Shown: piece by piece, positions 28,079-37,403 of the stretch | Numbering within the stretch: position 1 is the stretch's first letter | Layout: each line of letters begins with the position of its first letter | Assembly: GCF_003072125.1 (NCBI RefSeq) | Contig: NZ_QCYH01000002.1 | Coordinates: forward strand, 1-64,000 | Direction: 5' to 3' | Source: Pelagivirga sediminicola | Lineage (GTDB): Bacteria > Pseudomonadota > Alphaproteobacteria > Rhodobacterales > Rhodobacteraceae | Length of the DNA stretch: 64,000 nucleotides | The notes under the pieces: model-generated | What the model was told of the DNA's origin: nothing | Database searches by the model: none | What the model saw: only the letters and a program-made list of their open reading frames with translations | Translations under genes and position numbers: made by a program

Positions 28079-29764
28079 TCAGCCCAGCAGGCGGCGGGCG
28101 ATCACCTGGGCCTGAATTTCCGCGGCGCCCTCGAAGATGTTGAGGATGCGCGCATCGCAGAGGATCCGGCTGATCTTGTATTCCAGCGCAAAGCCGTTGC
28201 CGCCGTGGATCTGCAACCCGTTATCGGCAGCGGCCCATGCCACCCGCGCGCCCAGCAGCTTGGCCATGCCGGCCTCGACGTCGCAGCGGCGGCCCTGATC
28301 CTTTTCCCAGGCCGAGAAATAGGTCAGCTGGCGTGCCACCATGATCTCGACCGCCATCATCGCCAGCTTGCCCGACACGCGCGGGAAATCGATCAGCGAT
28401 TTGCCGAACTGCTTGCGGTCCTGTGCGTATTGCATGGCCACATCGAGCGCCGATTGCGCGACGCCCACGGCGCGGGCGGCGGTCTGGATGCGGGCGCTCT
28501 CGAACGTCTCCATCAACTGCTTGAAGCCCTTGCCCTCTTCGCCGCCCAAGAGGTTCTCGCCCTTGACGTGGAAATTGTCGAAGGCCAGTTCGTATTCCTT
28601 CATGCCGCGATAGCCCAGCACCTCGATCTCGCCGCCCGACATACCGTCGGTGGGGAAGGGGGCCGCGTCGGTGCCGGGGGTTTTCTCGGCCAAGAACATC
28701 GACAGGCCCTTGTGATCGGTGGTCTCGGGGTCGGTCCGGGCCAGCAGCGTCATCACATGGGTGCGCGCGGCATGGGTGATCCACGTCTTGTTGCCGGTCA
28801 CGCGGTAATCATCGCCATCCTTGACCGCGCGGGTGCGCAGCGCGCCAAGATCCGAGCCGGTGTTCGGCTCGGTAAAGACCGCCGTCGGCAGGATCTCACC
28901 GCTGGCGAGTTTGGGCAGCCAATGCGCCTTCTGCGCGTCGGTGCCGCCGCAGATGATAAGTTCGGCGGCAATTTCGCTGCGCGTGCCAAGGCTGCCGACG
29001 CCGATATAGCCGCGGCTGAGCTCTTCGGAGACGACCACCATCGACGCCTTGGACAGGCCCAGGCCGCCGAATTCCTCGGGGATGGTCAGGCCGAAGACGC
29101 CCATTTCGGCCAGTTCCTCGATGATCTCCATCGGGATCAGCTCGTCCTTGAGGTGCCAGTCATGCGCGTGCGGCTCGACCCGGTCGACGGCATAGCGGCG
29201 GAACTGCTCGCGAATCATTTCCAGCTCGTCATCAAGGCCGGTGCGCCCGACGGTGATTTCGGCCGAGCGCTCCTGCATCAGTTTCACAAGGCGGGTGCGC
29301 GCGGCCTGGCTGTTGCCGGTCTGGGTCAGGGTCATGATCTCGGGCGACATCAGCCCGCGCATGTCATCGGGGCCAAGGCCGATATCCTGAAGCCGCAGGA
29401 TTTCGCCCTGGCTCATCGGGATGCCGCCGCCGATCTGCGACAGGTATTCGCCGAACGCGATCTGGTGGATCAGCGCCTCGACCTCGCCGAAGGTGCCTGC
29501 CTCGGTCAGACGGTCGGCCCAGGCCTGCATCTGGTGCAGCGCCTCGGAATAGGTGGCAAGCCACGCCAGCCCGTGCGCGGCGCACTGATGCTGCTCGACC
29601 AGCGTGCCGGAGACGCGGTCGCCGTCGGTCACGAGGGCCTTGAGATGCGCGGTGGCGTTTTGCAGCAGGGTCGCCACGGGCGGCAGGGCGGCGCGCGTCA
29701 GTCCGAGCAGATCTTTCAGAATGGTGCTGTCCGCCGTCATATCCAAGGGTCCATCATGTGCCAT
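28079..29764 (-). CDS. mcd: Methylsuccinyl-CoA dehydrogenase (ethylmalonyl-CoA pathway)
   Basis: FAD acyl-CoA dehydrogenase of 561 residues, much longer than ordinary ACADs (about 380). The extra N-terminal 170 residues, with GDRVSGTLVEQHQCAAHGLAWLATY and FGEYLSQIGGGIPMSQGEI, are typical of (2S)-methylsuccinyl-CoA dehydrogenase. The ACAD core has FTEPNTGSDLG, GNKTWITHA, QFGKSLIDFPRV, LQIHGGNGFALEY and the C-terminal IFEGAAEIQAQVIAR. It oxidises methylsuccinyl-CoA to mesaconyl-CoA and would pass electrons to ETF, encoded by etfBA 6 kb away. AAAGGA precedes the start. A TTGC-rich inverted repeat lies upstream at 29802-29867. Confidence 0.88.
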   Translation of the reverse strand: MAHDGPLDMTADSTILKDLLGLTRAALPPVATLLQNATAHLKALVTDGDRVSGTLVEQHQCAAHGLAWLATYSEALHQMQAWADRLTEAGTFGEVEALIHQIAFGEYLSQIGGGIPMSQGEILRLQDIGLGPDDMRGLMSPEIMTLTQTGNSQAARTRLVKLMQERSAEITVGRTGLDDELEMIREQFRRYAVDRVEPHAHDWHLKDELIPMEIIEELAEMGVFGLTIPEEFGGLGLSKASMVVVSEELSRGYIGVGSLGTRSEIAAELIICGGTDAQKAHWLPKLASGEILPTAVFTEPNTGSDLGALRTRAVKDGDDYRVTGNKTWITHAARTHVMTLLARTDPETTDHKGLSMFLAEKTPGTDAAPFPTDGMSGGEIEVLGYRGMKEYELAFDNFHVKGENLLGGEEGKGFKQLMETFESARIQTAARAVGVAQSALDVAMQYAQDRKQFGKSLIDFPRVSGKLAMMAVEIMVARQLTYFSAWEKDQGRRCDVEAGMAKLLGARVAWAAADNGLQIHGGNGFALEYKISRILCDARILNIFEGAAEIQAQVIARRLLG

Positions 29765-29801
29765 CGTGTCATCCTTTCAAACTTGCAGACGTCCTAATCA
29801 C

Positions 29802-29867
29802 TTTGCAGTTGCAGCGCAACTATTGATACGTATTCATGCGCCATTTTGGATTAATCTTGCGCTGCAA
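29802..29867. promoter_or_regulatory. Operator-like inverted repeat upstream of mcd
   Basis: TTGCAGCGCAA at 29809-29819 and its exact reverse complement TTGCGCTGCAA at 29857-29867, 37 bases apart, with an extra TTTGCA at 29802. Repeats of TTTGC type are bound by short-chain acyl-CoA regulators (RamB, PccR) in Paracoccus as I recall; linking this site to such a regulator is inference. Confidence 0.45.
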
Positions 29868-30098
29868 TTTTCCGCGAACTTGCCCTCTGCGGTGTTTATG
29901 CCCGATGGGGGCCGCGGGAATGCGCGGTCTGCTGGGGCCGCTGTGCCCGAATCAACCACACCACCCGGCGCTGCCCGGCAGGTTACGCGGCACGCGGAGT
30001 GCGGCGCTTTTCCGGCCAAATGCATGACAGCACGCGGATATTTGCCGCAATCGGGCATCTTGTGGCGCGCTTTGTCTTTCGTTTCGCGGGTTTGCCCG

Positions 30099-30104
30099 TA
30101 TACT
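30099..30104 (+). promoter_or_regulatory. Candidate -10 box for ihfB
   Basis: TATACT about 51 nt upstream of the ihfB ATG. A TTTCGT 16 bases further upstream could serve as a weak -35. No other TATA-like box is seen nearby. Confidence 0.4.
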
Positions 30105-30154
30105 GCACCGCAGGCCGCAAAGGCGAAAAACAAAAGACCGGGGGGACTTTGCCG

Positions 30155-30436
30155 ATGATCCGATCGGAACTGATTCAAAAGATTGCCGATGAAAATCCGC
30201 ATCTTTACCAAAGGGATGTGGAGCGGATCGTGAACACGGTCTTCAACGAGATCACTGACGCCATGGCAGCGGGTAATCGGGTGGAGCTGCGCGGTTTCGG
30301 TGCATTTTCGGTAAAGAAACGCGATGCGCGCGTCGGGCGGAACCCGCGCACCGGCGAATCCGTTCCTGTCGAAGAAAAACACGTGCCCTTCTTCAAGACG
30401 GGCAAGCTCCTGCGGGACCGACTGAACGGAAAGTAA
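30155..30436 (+). CDS. ihfB: Integration host factor subunit beta
   Basis: 93-residue DNA-bending protein that pairs with Ihf[31 protein letters not shown] is the dimerisation part, and [31 protein letters not shown] the DNA-binding arm with the intercalating Pro in GRNPRTGE. The sequence fits IHF-beta rather than HU. It is followed 3 nt later by the LapA-domain gene, then trpF, suggesting one transcript. Confidence 0.94.
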   Translation: MIRSELIQKIADENPHLYQRDVERIVNTVFNEITDAMAAGNRVELRGFGAFSVKKRDARVGRNPRTGESVPVEEKHVPFFKTGKLLRDRLNGK

Positions 30437-30439
30437 TAC

Positions 30440-30793
30440 ATGCGTTATATTCGCTATGCCTCCATCGCCATCTTCGCGCTGGCCCTGATTCTCATCGCGC
30501 TGGCAAACCGCGTGATGGTGCCTGTGCGGCTGGTTCCTCAGGATCTGACCGGGTTTACCGCGCTGAACCCGGCGACCGAGGTGCCGCTGTTCGTGGTGAT
30601 CTTCGGCGGCATTCTGGCGGGTCTGATCCTTGGCTTCATCTGGGAGTGGATCCGCGAGGCGGGCGAGCGGGCGGCGGCCGCACGGCAGGCGCGCGAGATG
30701 CAGCGCCTGCGCGCCGAGATCAAGCGCCTCAAGCGCGACAAGCACGAGGGCAATGACGAGGTCATCGCCATCCTGGACGACGGGCGCGCGTAG
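30440..30793 (+). CDS. LapA-domain (DUF1049) membrane protein
   Basis: 117 residues: two membrane segments (about 5-24 and 50-70) and a C-terminal basic coiled coil ([30 protein letters not shown]). The family resembles LapA (YciS), which with LapB controls LPS synthesis in enterics; no lapB is in this window. It follows ihfB by 3 nt, a pairing frequent in proteobacteria. Confidence 0.85.
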   Translation: MRYIRYASIAIFALALILIALANRVMVPVRLVPQDLTGFTALNPATEVPLFVVIFGGILAGLILGFIWEWIREAGERAAAARQAREMQRLRAEIKRLKRDKHEGNDEVIAILDDGRA

Positions 30794-30798
30794 GCGCC

Positions 30799-31443
30799 AT
30801 GACGCAAGACATCCGGATCAAGATGTGCGGGCTGACGCAGCCCGCCGACGTGGCTGCGGCTGCTGCGGCGGGGGCGGATTATGTCGGCTTCGTCTTCTTC
30901 GGCCGCTCGCCGCGCAACATCAGCCTTCGCGACGCGGCCATGCTGTCGCAGACGACGCCCGCCGCGATCACGCGCGTCGCGCTGGTGGTCGATGCGACGG
31001 ACGCGGAGCTGGATGCGCTGGTGCAGGCCGTGCCGCTGGACATGCTGCAACTGCACGGGACCGAGGCGCCCGCCCGCGCGGCGCAGATCAGGGCGCGCTG
31101 CGGCCTGCCCGTGATGAAGGCGGTCGGCATCGCCGAGGCCGGTGATCTGGCGCAGATCGACGCCTATGCCGGTGCGGTGGACCAGCTCCTGATCGACGCC
31201 AAGCCGCCGAAGGGCGCGGCCCGGCCGGGCGGCAATGCGCTGGCCTTCGACTGGTCGCTGATCGCCGGGCGTGACTGGGCGCTGCCCTGGATGCTGGCGG
31301 GGGGGCTGACGCCGGACAACGCCGCCGAAGCGGTGCAGCGCACCGGCGCGCGGCAGCTTGACGTAAGCTCGGGCATCGAGAGCGCGCCGGGCGTCAAGGA
31401 CGCGGACCTGATGCGCGCCTTCGTGCGCGCGGCGCGCGGCTGA
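30799..31443 (+). CDS. trpF: Phosphoribosylanthranilate isomerase
   Basis: Third step of tryptophan synthesis, an Amadori rearrangement. 214 residues, TIM barrel: [27 protein letters not shown] holds the catalytic Cys, [12 protein letters not shown] and [10 protein letters not shown] follow, and [14 protein letters not shown] plus [15 protein letters not shown] form the phosphate site with the catalytic Asp. It begins 5 nt after lapA-like and precedes trpB by 81 nt. Confidence 0.96.
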   Translation: MTQDIRIKMCGLTQPADVAAAAAAGADYVGFVFFGRSPRNISLRDAAMLSQTTPAAITRVALVVDATDAELDALVQAVPLDMLQLHGTEAPARAAQIRARCGLPVMKAVGIAEAGDLAQIDAYAGAVDQLLIDAKPPKGAARPGGNALAFDWSLIAGRDWALPWMLAGGLTPDNAAEAVQRTGARQLDVSSGIESAPGVKDADLMRAFVRAARG

Positions 31444-31524
31444 CGCGGCGCCCTTTTCGCTGGAAAATCCCCGCAGTGTCCCATATTCAACCGCATATGC
31501 GCATCACCGGGAGAGGCCAGCGAT

Positions 31525-32754
31525 ATGAACGATCTTTTCAACTCCTTCATGACCGGCCCCGACGAAAAAGGCCGCTTTGGCGATTTCGGCGGCCGCTTTG
31601 TCAGCGAAACGCTGATGCCGCTCATTCTTGAGCTGGAAGAGCAATACGAGCACGCCAAGACCGATGACAGCTTCTGGGCCGAGATGCAGGATCTGTGGAC
31701 GAACTATGTCGGCCGCCCCAGCCCGCTCTATCACGCCGAGCGTCTGACACAGCATCTGGGCGGCGCCAAGATCTACCTGAAGCGCGACGAGCTGAACCAT
31801 ACCGGCGCGCACAAGATCAACAATGTGCTGGGCCAGATCATCCTGGCGCGCCGCATGGGCAAGACGCGCATCATCGCCGAAACCGGAGCCGGCCAGCACG
31901 GCGTCGCCACGGCCACCGTCTGCGCGAAATTCGGGCTGAAATGCGTTGTCTACATGGGCGCGCATGATGTCGAGCGGCAAAAGCCGAACGTGTTCCGCAT
32001 GCGCCTGCTGGGGGCCGAGGTGATCCCGGTGACATCGGGGCGCGGCACGCTGAAGGACGCGATGAACGACGCGCTGCGCGACTGGGTGACCAATGTGCGC
32101 GACACGTTCTACTGCATCGGCACGGTCGCGGGGCCGCATCCCTATCCCGCCATGGTGCGCGATTTCCAGAGCGTCATCGGCAAGGAAGCCAAGAAACAGA
32201 TCATGGCCGCCGAAGGGCGCCTGCCCGATACGATCATCGCGGCCATCGGCGGTGGGTCGAACGCGATGGGCTTGTTCTATCCGTTCCTTGACGACAAGGA
32301 TGTCGGCATCATCGGGGTCGAGGCCGGCGGCAAGGGCGTCAATGCCAAGATGGAGCATTGCGCCTCGCTCACCGGCGGGCGCCCCGGCGTGCTGCACGGC
32401 AACCGGACCTACCTGCTGCAGGACGATGATGGCCAGATCCTCGAGGGCTATTCGATCTCGGCGGGGCTCGATTATCCGGGCATCGGCCCTGAACACAGCT
32501 GGCTGCACGAGATCGGCCGCGCGCAATATGTCGCCATCACCGACAAGGAAGCGCTTGAGGCGTTCCAGCTCAGCTGTGCGATGGAGGGGATCATTCCGGC
32601 GCTGGAGCCCAGCCATGCGCTGGCCCACGTGATGAAGATCGCGCCGGACCTGCCCAAGGATCACATCATCATCATGAATATGTGCGGGCGCGGCGACAAG
32701 GATATCTTCACCGTCGCGAAACATCTGGGCTTCGGCATGGACGAGGCGGACTGA
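31525..32754 (+). CDS. trpB: Tryptophan synthase beta chain
   Basis: Joins indole and serine using PLP. 409 residues: K97 in [10 protein letters not shown] binds [30 protein letters not shown] and [25 protein letters not shown] are family blocks, with E in [10 protein letters not shown]. The start follows GGGAGAGG. trpA is not in the window downstream; convergent DNA follows instead. Confidence 0.97.
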   Translation: MNDLFNSFMTGPDEKGRFGDFGGRFVSETLMPLILELEEQYEHAKTDDSFWAEMQDLWTNYVGRPSPLYHAERLTQHLGGAKIYLKRDELNHTGAHKINNVLGQIILARRMGKTRIIAETGAGQHGVATATVCAKFGLKCVVYMGAHDVERQKPNVFRMRLLGAEVIPVTSGRGTLKDAMNDALRDWVTNVRDTFYCIGTVAGPHPYPAMVRDFQSVIGKEAKKQIMAAEGRLPDTIIAAIGGGSNAMGLFYPFLDDKDVGIIGVEAGGKGVNAKMEHCASLTGGRPGVLHGNRTYLLQDDDGQILEGYSISAGLDYPGIGPEHSWLHEIGRAQYVAITDKEALEAFQLSCAMEGIIPALEPSHALAHVMKIAPDLPKDHIIIMNMCGRGDKDIFTVAKHLGFGMDEAD

Positions 32755-32769
32755 TACGCCACGTTATCT

Positions 32770-32791
32770 GAGTATTTTTGCGAGGATGAGG
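32770..32791 (+). repeat. Dispersed 22-bp motif, copy 4
   Basis: Starts GAGTATTTTTGC and ends AGGATGAGG, 15 nt after the trpB stop on the same strand. It faces copy 5, which sits at the other end of this convergent spacer. Confidence 0.65.
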
Positions 32792-32796
32792 CATTA

Positions 32797-32821
32797 CATT
32801 AACCTGATATCAAGGTTAATG
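32797..32821. promoter_or_regulatory. AT-rich perfect inverted repeat between convergent genes
   Basis: Arms CATTAACCT (32797-32805) and AGGTTAATG (32813-32821) around GATATCA. It is operator-like and AT-rich in a GC-rich setting, but no gene starts nearby and no T-run follows. It is not a CtrA site, since the two TTAA blocks are 13 bases apart, not 7. Confidence 0.45.
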
Positions 32822-32929
32822 CGTGCCTGATGCGGGGCGGCACAGGCTGGAGAGCCGATGGCCGCCCAATGTGAAGCGCCGCCACCCCTTCCGCCTTGCG
32901 AGTTTCGGGGGGCGGGGTGGACCATGTGA

Positions 32930-32951
32930 CTTCATCTTGGGCGAAATACTC
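32930..32951 (-). repeat. Dispersed 22-bp motif, copy 5
   Basis: On the minus strand it starts GAGTATTTCGCC and ends CAAGATGAAG, 28 nt beyond the stop of the leftward 3-hydroxybutyryl-CoA dehydrogenase gene, same strand. Confidence 0.7.
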
Positions 32952-32979
32952 AAATCGACAATCGCGCCCCGCGCTGGCG

Positions 32980-33855
32980 TCAGCGGGTGGGCACGGGGGT
33001 GTCGCCGCGATAATCGTAGAAACCGCGCCCGGTCTTGCGGCCCAGCCATCCGGCCTCGACATATTTCGTCAATAGCGGGCAGGGGCGGTATTTCGTATCG
33101 GCCAGCCCGTCATGCAGCACGTTCATGATGGCAAGGCAGGTGTCCAGCCCGATGAAATCGGCCAGTTCCAGCGGCCCCATCGGATGGTTCGCGCCCAGCT
33201 TCATCGACTGGTCGATGGACCGCACGTTGCCGACGCCCTCGTAGAGGGTATAGACCGCCTCGTTGATCATCGGCATCAGGATGCGGTTGACGATGAAGCC
33301 GGGGAAATCCTCGGCCGACGCGGCCGTTTTTCCGAGGTTATCAACCACCTTCAGGCAGGCGTCATAGGTCTCGGTATCAGTGGCGATGCCGCGGATCAAC
33401 TCGACAAGCTGCATCACCGGAACGGGGTTCATGAAATGGAAGCCCATGAATTTCTCGGGCCGGTCCGTGCGGCTGGCAAGCCGCGTGATCGAGATCGACG
33501 AGGTGTTGGATGTCAGGATCGTGTCGGGCTTCAGATGCGGAAGCAGATCCTCGAAAATCGCCTGCTTGACCGTCTCGCGCTCGGTCGCCGCCTCGATCAC
33601 AAGGTCGGTTCGGCCCAGATCGGTGAGCTTCAGCGTGGTGCCTATGCGCCCCAGCGCGTCATCCATGTCGCCTTGGCTGATCTTCTCGCGGCTGACTTGC
33701 CGGTCGAGATTGCGATGCATGATCTCCATCGCCGCGTCGAGCGCGTCCTGGCTCACGTCCGTGAGCAGCACCTCGTAGCCCGCCAGCGCCATGACATGCG
33801 CGATGCCGTTGCCCATCTGGCCTGCGCCGACGACGCCGATTGTCTGGATGTCCAT
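32980..33855 (-). CDS. 3-hydroxybutyryl-CoA dehydrogenase
   Basis: NAD(P)-linked oxidation of 3-hydroxybutyryl-CoA to acetoacetyl-CoA. 291 residues: Rossmann motif GVVGAGQMGNGIAH at the N-terminus, catalytic His in MGFHFMNPVPVMQLVE with the following Glu, TSNTSSISIT, then the dimerisation domain with NRILMPMINEAV, NHPMGPLELADFIGLD and GRKTGRGFYDY. The type is that of Hbd/PaaH. With mcd and etfBA nearby it fits acetyl-CoA/butanoate metabolism, but it is not co-transcribed with them. Divergent from the DUF6473 gene. Confidence 0.92.
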   Translation of the reverse strand: MDIQTIGVVGAGQMGNGIAHVMALAGYEVLLTDVSQDALDAAMEIMHRNLDRQVSREKISQGDMDDALGRIGTTLKLTDLGRTDLVIEAATERETVKQAIFEDLLPHLKPDTILTSNTSSISITRLASRTDRPEKFMGFHFMNPVPVMQLVELIRGIATDTETYDACLKVVDNLGKTAASAEDFPGFIVNRILMPMINEAVYTLYEGVGNVRSIDQSMKLGANHPMGPLELADFIGLDTCLAIMNVLHDGLADTKYRPCPLLTKYVEAGWLGRKTGRGFYDYRGDTPVPTR

Positions 33856-33875
33856 GTGACTGCCTCATCTGGTCA

Positions 33876-33990
33876 TTTGCGGCACAATAGGCCCCTGCGC
33901 CGGGGGGCCGCAAGGGGCGGGGCGCATGCAAGAGCGTCTAAACTTTGCGGTGAATTCACCATTTAGCAATTTCTAAAGGGATTGCGGTGA
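33876..33990. promoter_or_regulatory. Repeats in a divergent promoter region
   Basis: A perfect palindrome GGTGAATTCACC at 33949-33960 and repeated TTTGCGG or ATTGCGG at 33876, 33944 and 33981, lying between the divergent 3-hydroxybutyryl-CoA dehydrogenase and DUF6473 genes. They look like regulator sites; no regulator can be named. Confidence 0.35.
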
Positions 33991-34024
33991 TTCTCCACCT
34001 TGGGTGAACTGAATGGTGGGTATC

Positions 34025-34783
34025 ATGGCTTATGAAAAGCTGGGGGCGCAGCCTCTTGATTACAATCCTTGCCGCTACGGCACATCGAAATTGCTGTTTC
34101 GCGGACCGAAGCGGCGGCTTGAGGGGAATTATGCGGCATTCCTGGGGGGCACGCAGACCTACGGGAAATTCATCGCGCAGCCCTTTCCGGCGCTGACGGA
34201 GGCGCAGACCGGGGTGCCTTGTGTCAATCTTGGCTGGTCCAATGCCGGGCTGGATGTGCTGCTGAACGAGGCCGAGATCATCGCCGCCGCATCGCGGGCA
34301 GCCGTGACCGTGTTGCAGGTGCCGGGGGCGCAGAACCTGTATCCCGAAGTGGATTTTACCGAGTTTCATTTTATCCGGCACCTTCTGCATCATCTGGTGG
34401 AGGTGTCCGAGGACAGGTTTGCCGCGGTGCGGCGAGAGCTTCAGGAGGCATGGATCGCGCGCATGACCCTGCTGCTCCGCCGGATCGAGGCGCCCGTGGT
34501 GCTCTTGTGGATGTCGGGGCATGCGCCGCACCAAGATGCGAATGATCTCGGCATCGCGGCAGATCCGGCGTTCGTGACGTCCTCGATGCTGCAGGCGGTC
34601 AGGGGGCGCGCGGCGCGGCTGATCGATGCAAGCCTGAGTGCCGCCGCGCTTGCGGAGGGAACGGACGGGATGGTTCATTCGGAGTTCGAGGCGAATATCG
34701 CGGCCGAGTTGCCCGGACCTGCCGCGCACCGTGATGTCGCGCAGCAGCTTGCGCCCATCGTTACGCAATATGCCGGACAATGA
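34025..34783 (+). CDS. DUF6473 family protein
   Basis: 252 residues from ATG 34025, preceded by GGTGGG (an ATG at 34013 is possible). YEKLGAQPLDYNPCRYGTSKLLFRGPKR and LGGTQTYGKFIAQPFPALTE match DUF6473, seen in Roseobacter-group genomes. CVNLGWSNAGLDVLLN recalls the glycine/asparagine block of SGNH-type hydrolases, but no full catalytic set can be read. The function is unknown. It ends at the etfA terminator. Confidence 0.8.
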   Translation: MAYEKLGAQPLDYNPCRYGTSKLLFRGPKRRLEGNYAAFLGGTQTYGKFIAQPFPALTEAQTGVPCVNLGWSNAGLDVLLNEAEIIAAASRAAVTVLQVPGAQNLYPEVDFTEFHFIRHLLHHLVEVSEDRFAAVRRELQEAWIARMTLLLRRIEAPVVLLWMSGHAPHQDANDLGIAADPAFVTSSMLQAVRGRAARLIDASLSAAALAEGTDGMVHSEFEANIAAELPGPAAHRDVAQQLAPIVTQYAGQ

Positions 34784-34811
34784 AAAAGGCCCGCCGGGAT
34801 CCGGCGGGCCT
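34783..34811 (-). terminator. Rho-independent terminator of the etfBA operon
   Basis: Perfect 11-bp stem AGGCCCGCCGG (34787-34797) with CCGGCGGGCCT (34801-34811), 3-base loop. Read leftward it is followed by TTTTT, so it ends the etfBA message; on the plus strand there is no T-run, though it may also stop the DUF6473 transcript. Confidence 0.9.
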
Positions 34812-34837
34812 GTCACGTGATTGCGGTGCCGAAACGC

Positions 34838-35766
34838 TCAGCTGAGTTTCTTGGTCAGTTCCGGCACGGCGTCGAACAGGTCGGCAACCAGGCCGTAATC
34901 GGCCACCTGAAAGATCGGCGCCTCTTCGTCCTTGTTGATCGCGACGATGATCTTGCTGTCCTTCATGCCCGCAAGATGCTGGATCGCGCCCGAAATGCCG
35001 ACGGCGACATACAGGTCGGGTGCCACCACCTTGCCGGTCTGGCCGACTTGCCAGTCGTTCGGTGCATAGCCCGAATCGACCGCGGCGCGCGATGCGCCGA
35101 CGGCGGCGCCAAGGGCGTCCGCCAACGCTTCGATCATGGCGAAGTCATCCTTGCTGCCAACGCCGCGCCCGCCGGACACGACCACACCGGCCGAGGTCAG
35201 GTCAGGGCGGTCGGAGGCGGCAACCTTGTCTTCGACCCACTCGCTGAGCGCGGGATCCGCGGCGGCCGAAATCGTCTCGACCGAGGCGGATCCACCGTCT
35301 TCGGCGGCATCGAAGGTGGAGGTGCGGATGCTGACCACCTTCTTGCCATCTGTGGATTTGACCGTCTGGATCGCGTTGCCGGCATAGATCGGCCGCTCGA
35401 ACGTGTCGCCATCGATGATGCCGGAGACGTCGGAGATGACCATCACATCCAGAAGCGCGGCCACGCGCGGCAGCACGTTTTTCGCGTCGGTCGTGGCGGG
35501 GGCGACGATATGCTCGTAATCGCCCGCAAGACCTACGATCAGCGCCGCGGTCGGCTCGGCCAGGCGGTGGCCCAGGGATGCGTCCTCGGCGACCAGCACC
35601 TTGGTGATGCCCTTGATTTTCGCCGCCGCTTCGCCAGCGGCAGCGGCGGATGCACCGCAGCACAGTGCAGTCACGTCGCCCAGCTTGGCCGCGGCAGTGA
35701 CCGCCTTGGACGTGGCATCGACATTCAGTTCGCCATCAGTGACTTCGGCAAGGAGAAGAACAGCCA

Positions 35767-35767
<1 letters not shown>
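34838..35767 (-). CDS. etfA: Electron transfer flavoprotein subunit alpha
   Basis: FAD-carrying half of ETF, which collects electrons from acyl-CoA dehydrogenases and passes them to ETF-quinone oxidoreductase. 309 residues: N-terminal domain [26 protein letters not shown] domain with [57 protein letters not shown], and [23 protein letters not shown]. It overlaps etfB by 1 nt (stop TAA then ATG). Mcd would be one electron donor. Confidence 0.97.
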
Positions 35768-36525
<758 letters not shown>

Positions 36526-36828
36526 TTGCATAATCTCCCTCAAGTTGACGAAGGGCCGCGTCGCGACTCTTCAGGAACGGCTTCCTCGGCGTTGATACAG
36601 AATTGATACTGGGGAAAACAGCGCAAAATCGTCGCGCTCGGCGCGGGCAGCGGCAGCGCGGCACATGATTGCCGCAGCGGGCCGCAAAACGCCGGGTTTA
36701 TGCCCGGATAGCCGCGCCCGGCGCGCTTTTGTTTCGCGCCCGCCGCTTTCAGCGCATCGCACCTGACCTTGCGGTCCGGCGCTCCGCCCTTCCGGTCGCC
36801 GGTCCGTCCGCTGGACGGCCCGCCGCTT
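36526..36828. other. Intergenic region with a 17-bp direct repeat
   Basis: Holds the etfB promoter, which I cannot place, a hairpin CCGGG-TTTATG-CCCGG near 36692, and the 17-bp repeat GCCCGCCGCTTTCAGCG at 36738-36754 and 36818-36834, the second copy covering the adenosyltransferase stop codon. No gene is seen. Confidence 0.5.
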
Positions 36829-37401
36829 TCAGCGGTTCGCGCCCGGAACCCACAGGACGTCATCCTTGCCGCCGTTATTGGCCATCCGGCCGGCGACGAA
36901 GAACCAGTCGCTGAGGCGGTTGAGATACTTGATCGCGGCGGGGTTCACAGGCTCGATCCCGGCCAGTTCGGTGGCGCCGCGTTCGGCGCGGCGGCAGACG
37001 GTACGGCACAGGTGCAGATACGCGGCCAGCTCCGAGCCGCCGGGCAGGATGAAGCTGCGCAGCGGCTCAAGCACCTTTGTCATCACGTCGATTTCCGCCT
37101 CCAGCCGGTCGACCTGGCCGGTGGTGATGCGCAGGGGGGGATACTCGGCCTCGGCGTCCTTCTCCATGTCCGGGCGGCACAGATCGGCGCCTACATCGAA
37201 CAGATCGTTCTGGATGCGCGCCAACGCCTCATCCGTCTCGCCGGTGGCGTGCAGGCGCGCCATGCCGACCGTCGCGTTCACCTCGTCGACAGTGCCATAG
37301 GACGCCACGCGCGCCGAATGCTTGTCCACCCGGCTGCCATCGCCAAGCGCGGTGGTGCCGGCATCGCCGGAGCGTGTGTAGATCTTGTTGAGAACGACCA
37401 T
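36829..37401 (-). CDS. Cob(I)alamin adenosyltransferase, PduO type
   Basis: Makes adenosylcobalamin from ATP and cob(I)alamin. 190 residues: the ATP loop KIYTRSGDAGTTALGDGSRVDKHSARV at the N-terminus, YGTVDEVNATVG, RSFILPGGSELAAYLHLCRTVCRRAERGA and LNRLSDWFFVAGR are the PduO blocks. Start ATG 37401 (MVVLNKIY) lies 9 nt after GGAGG; the ATG two codons earlier is too close to that site. It would feed B12 to mutases such as ethylmalonyl-CoA or methylmalonyl-CoA mutase. It follows a small membrane gene by 2 nt. Confidence 0.93.
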   Translation of the reverse strand: MVVLNKIYTRSGDAGTTALGDGSRVDKHSARVASYGTVDEVNATVGMARLHATGETDEALARIQNDLFDVGADLCRPDMEKDAEAEYPPLRITTGQVDRLEAEIDVMTKVLEPLRSFILPGGSELAAYLHLCRTVCRRAERGATELAGIEPVNPAAIKYLNRLSDWFFVAGRMANNGGKDDVLWVPGANR

Positions 37402-37403
37402 GA

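Larger units (their letters stand above)
29765..30154. other. Divergent mcd/ihfB promoter region
   Basis: About 390 bases without a gene. Near mcd it holds the inverted repeat TTGCAGCGCAA (29809-29819) and TTGCGCTGCAA (29857-29867), plus TTTGCA at 29802. Near ihfB there is a TATACT at 30099-30104. In between I see nothing recognisable; frames crossing it have no family similarity. Confidence 0.5.

Noticed and set aside
32797..32821. CtrA-binding site
   Set aside because: CtrA sites have TTAA-N7-TTAA; here the two TTAA blocks are 13 bases apart and symmetric.
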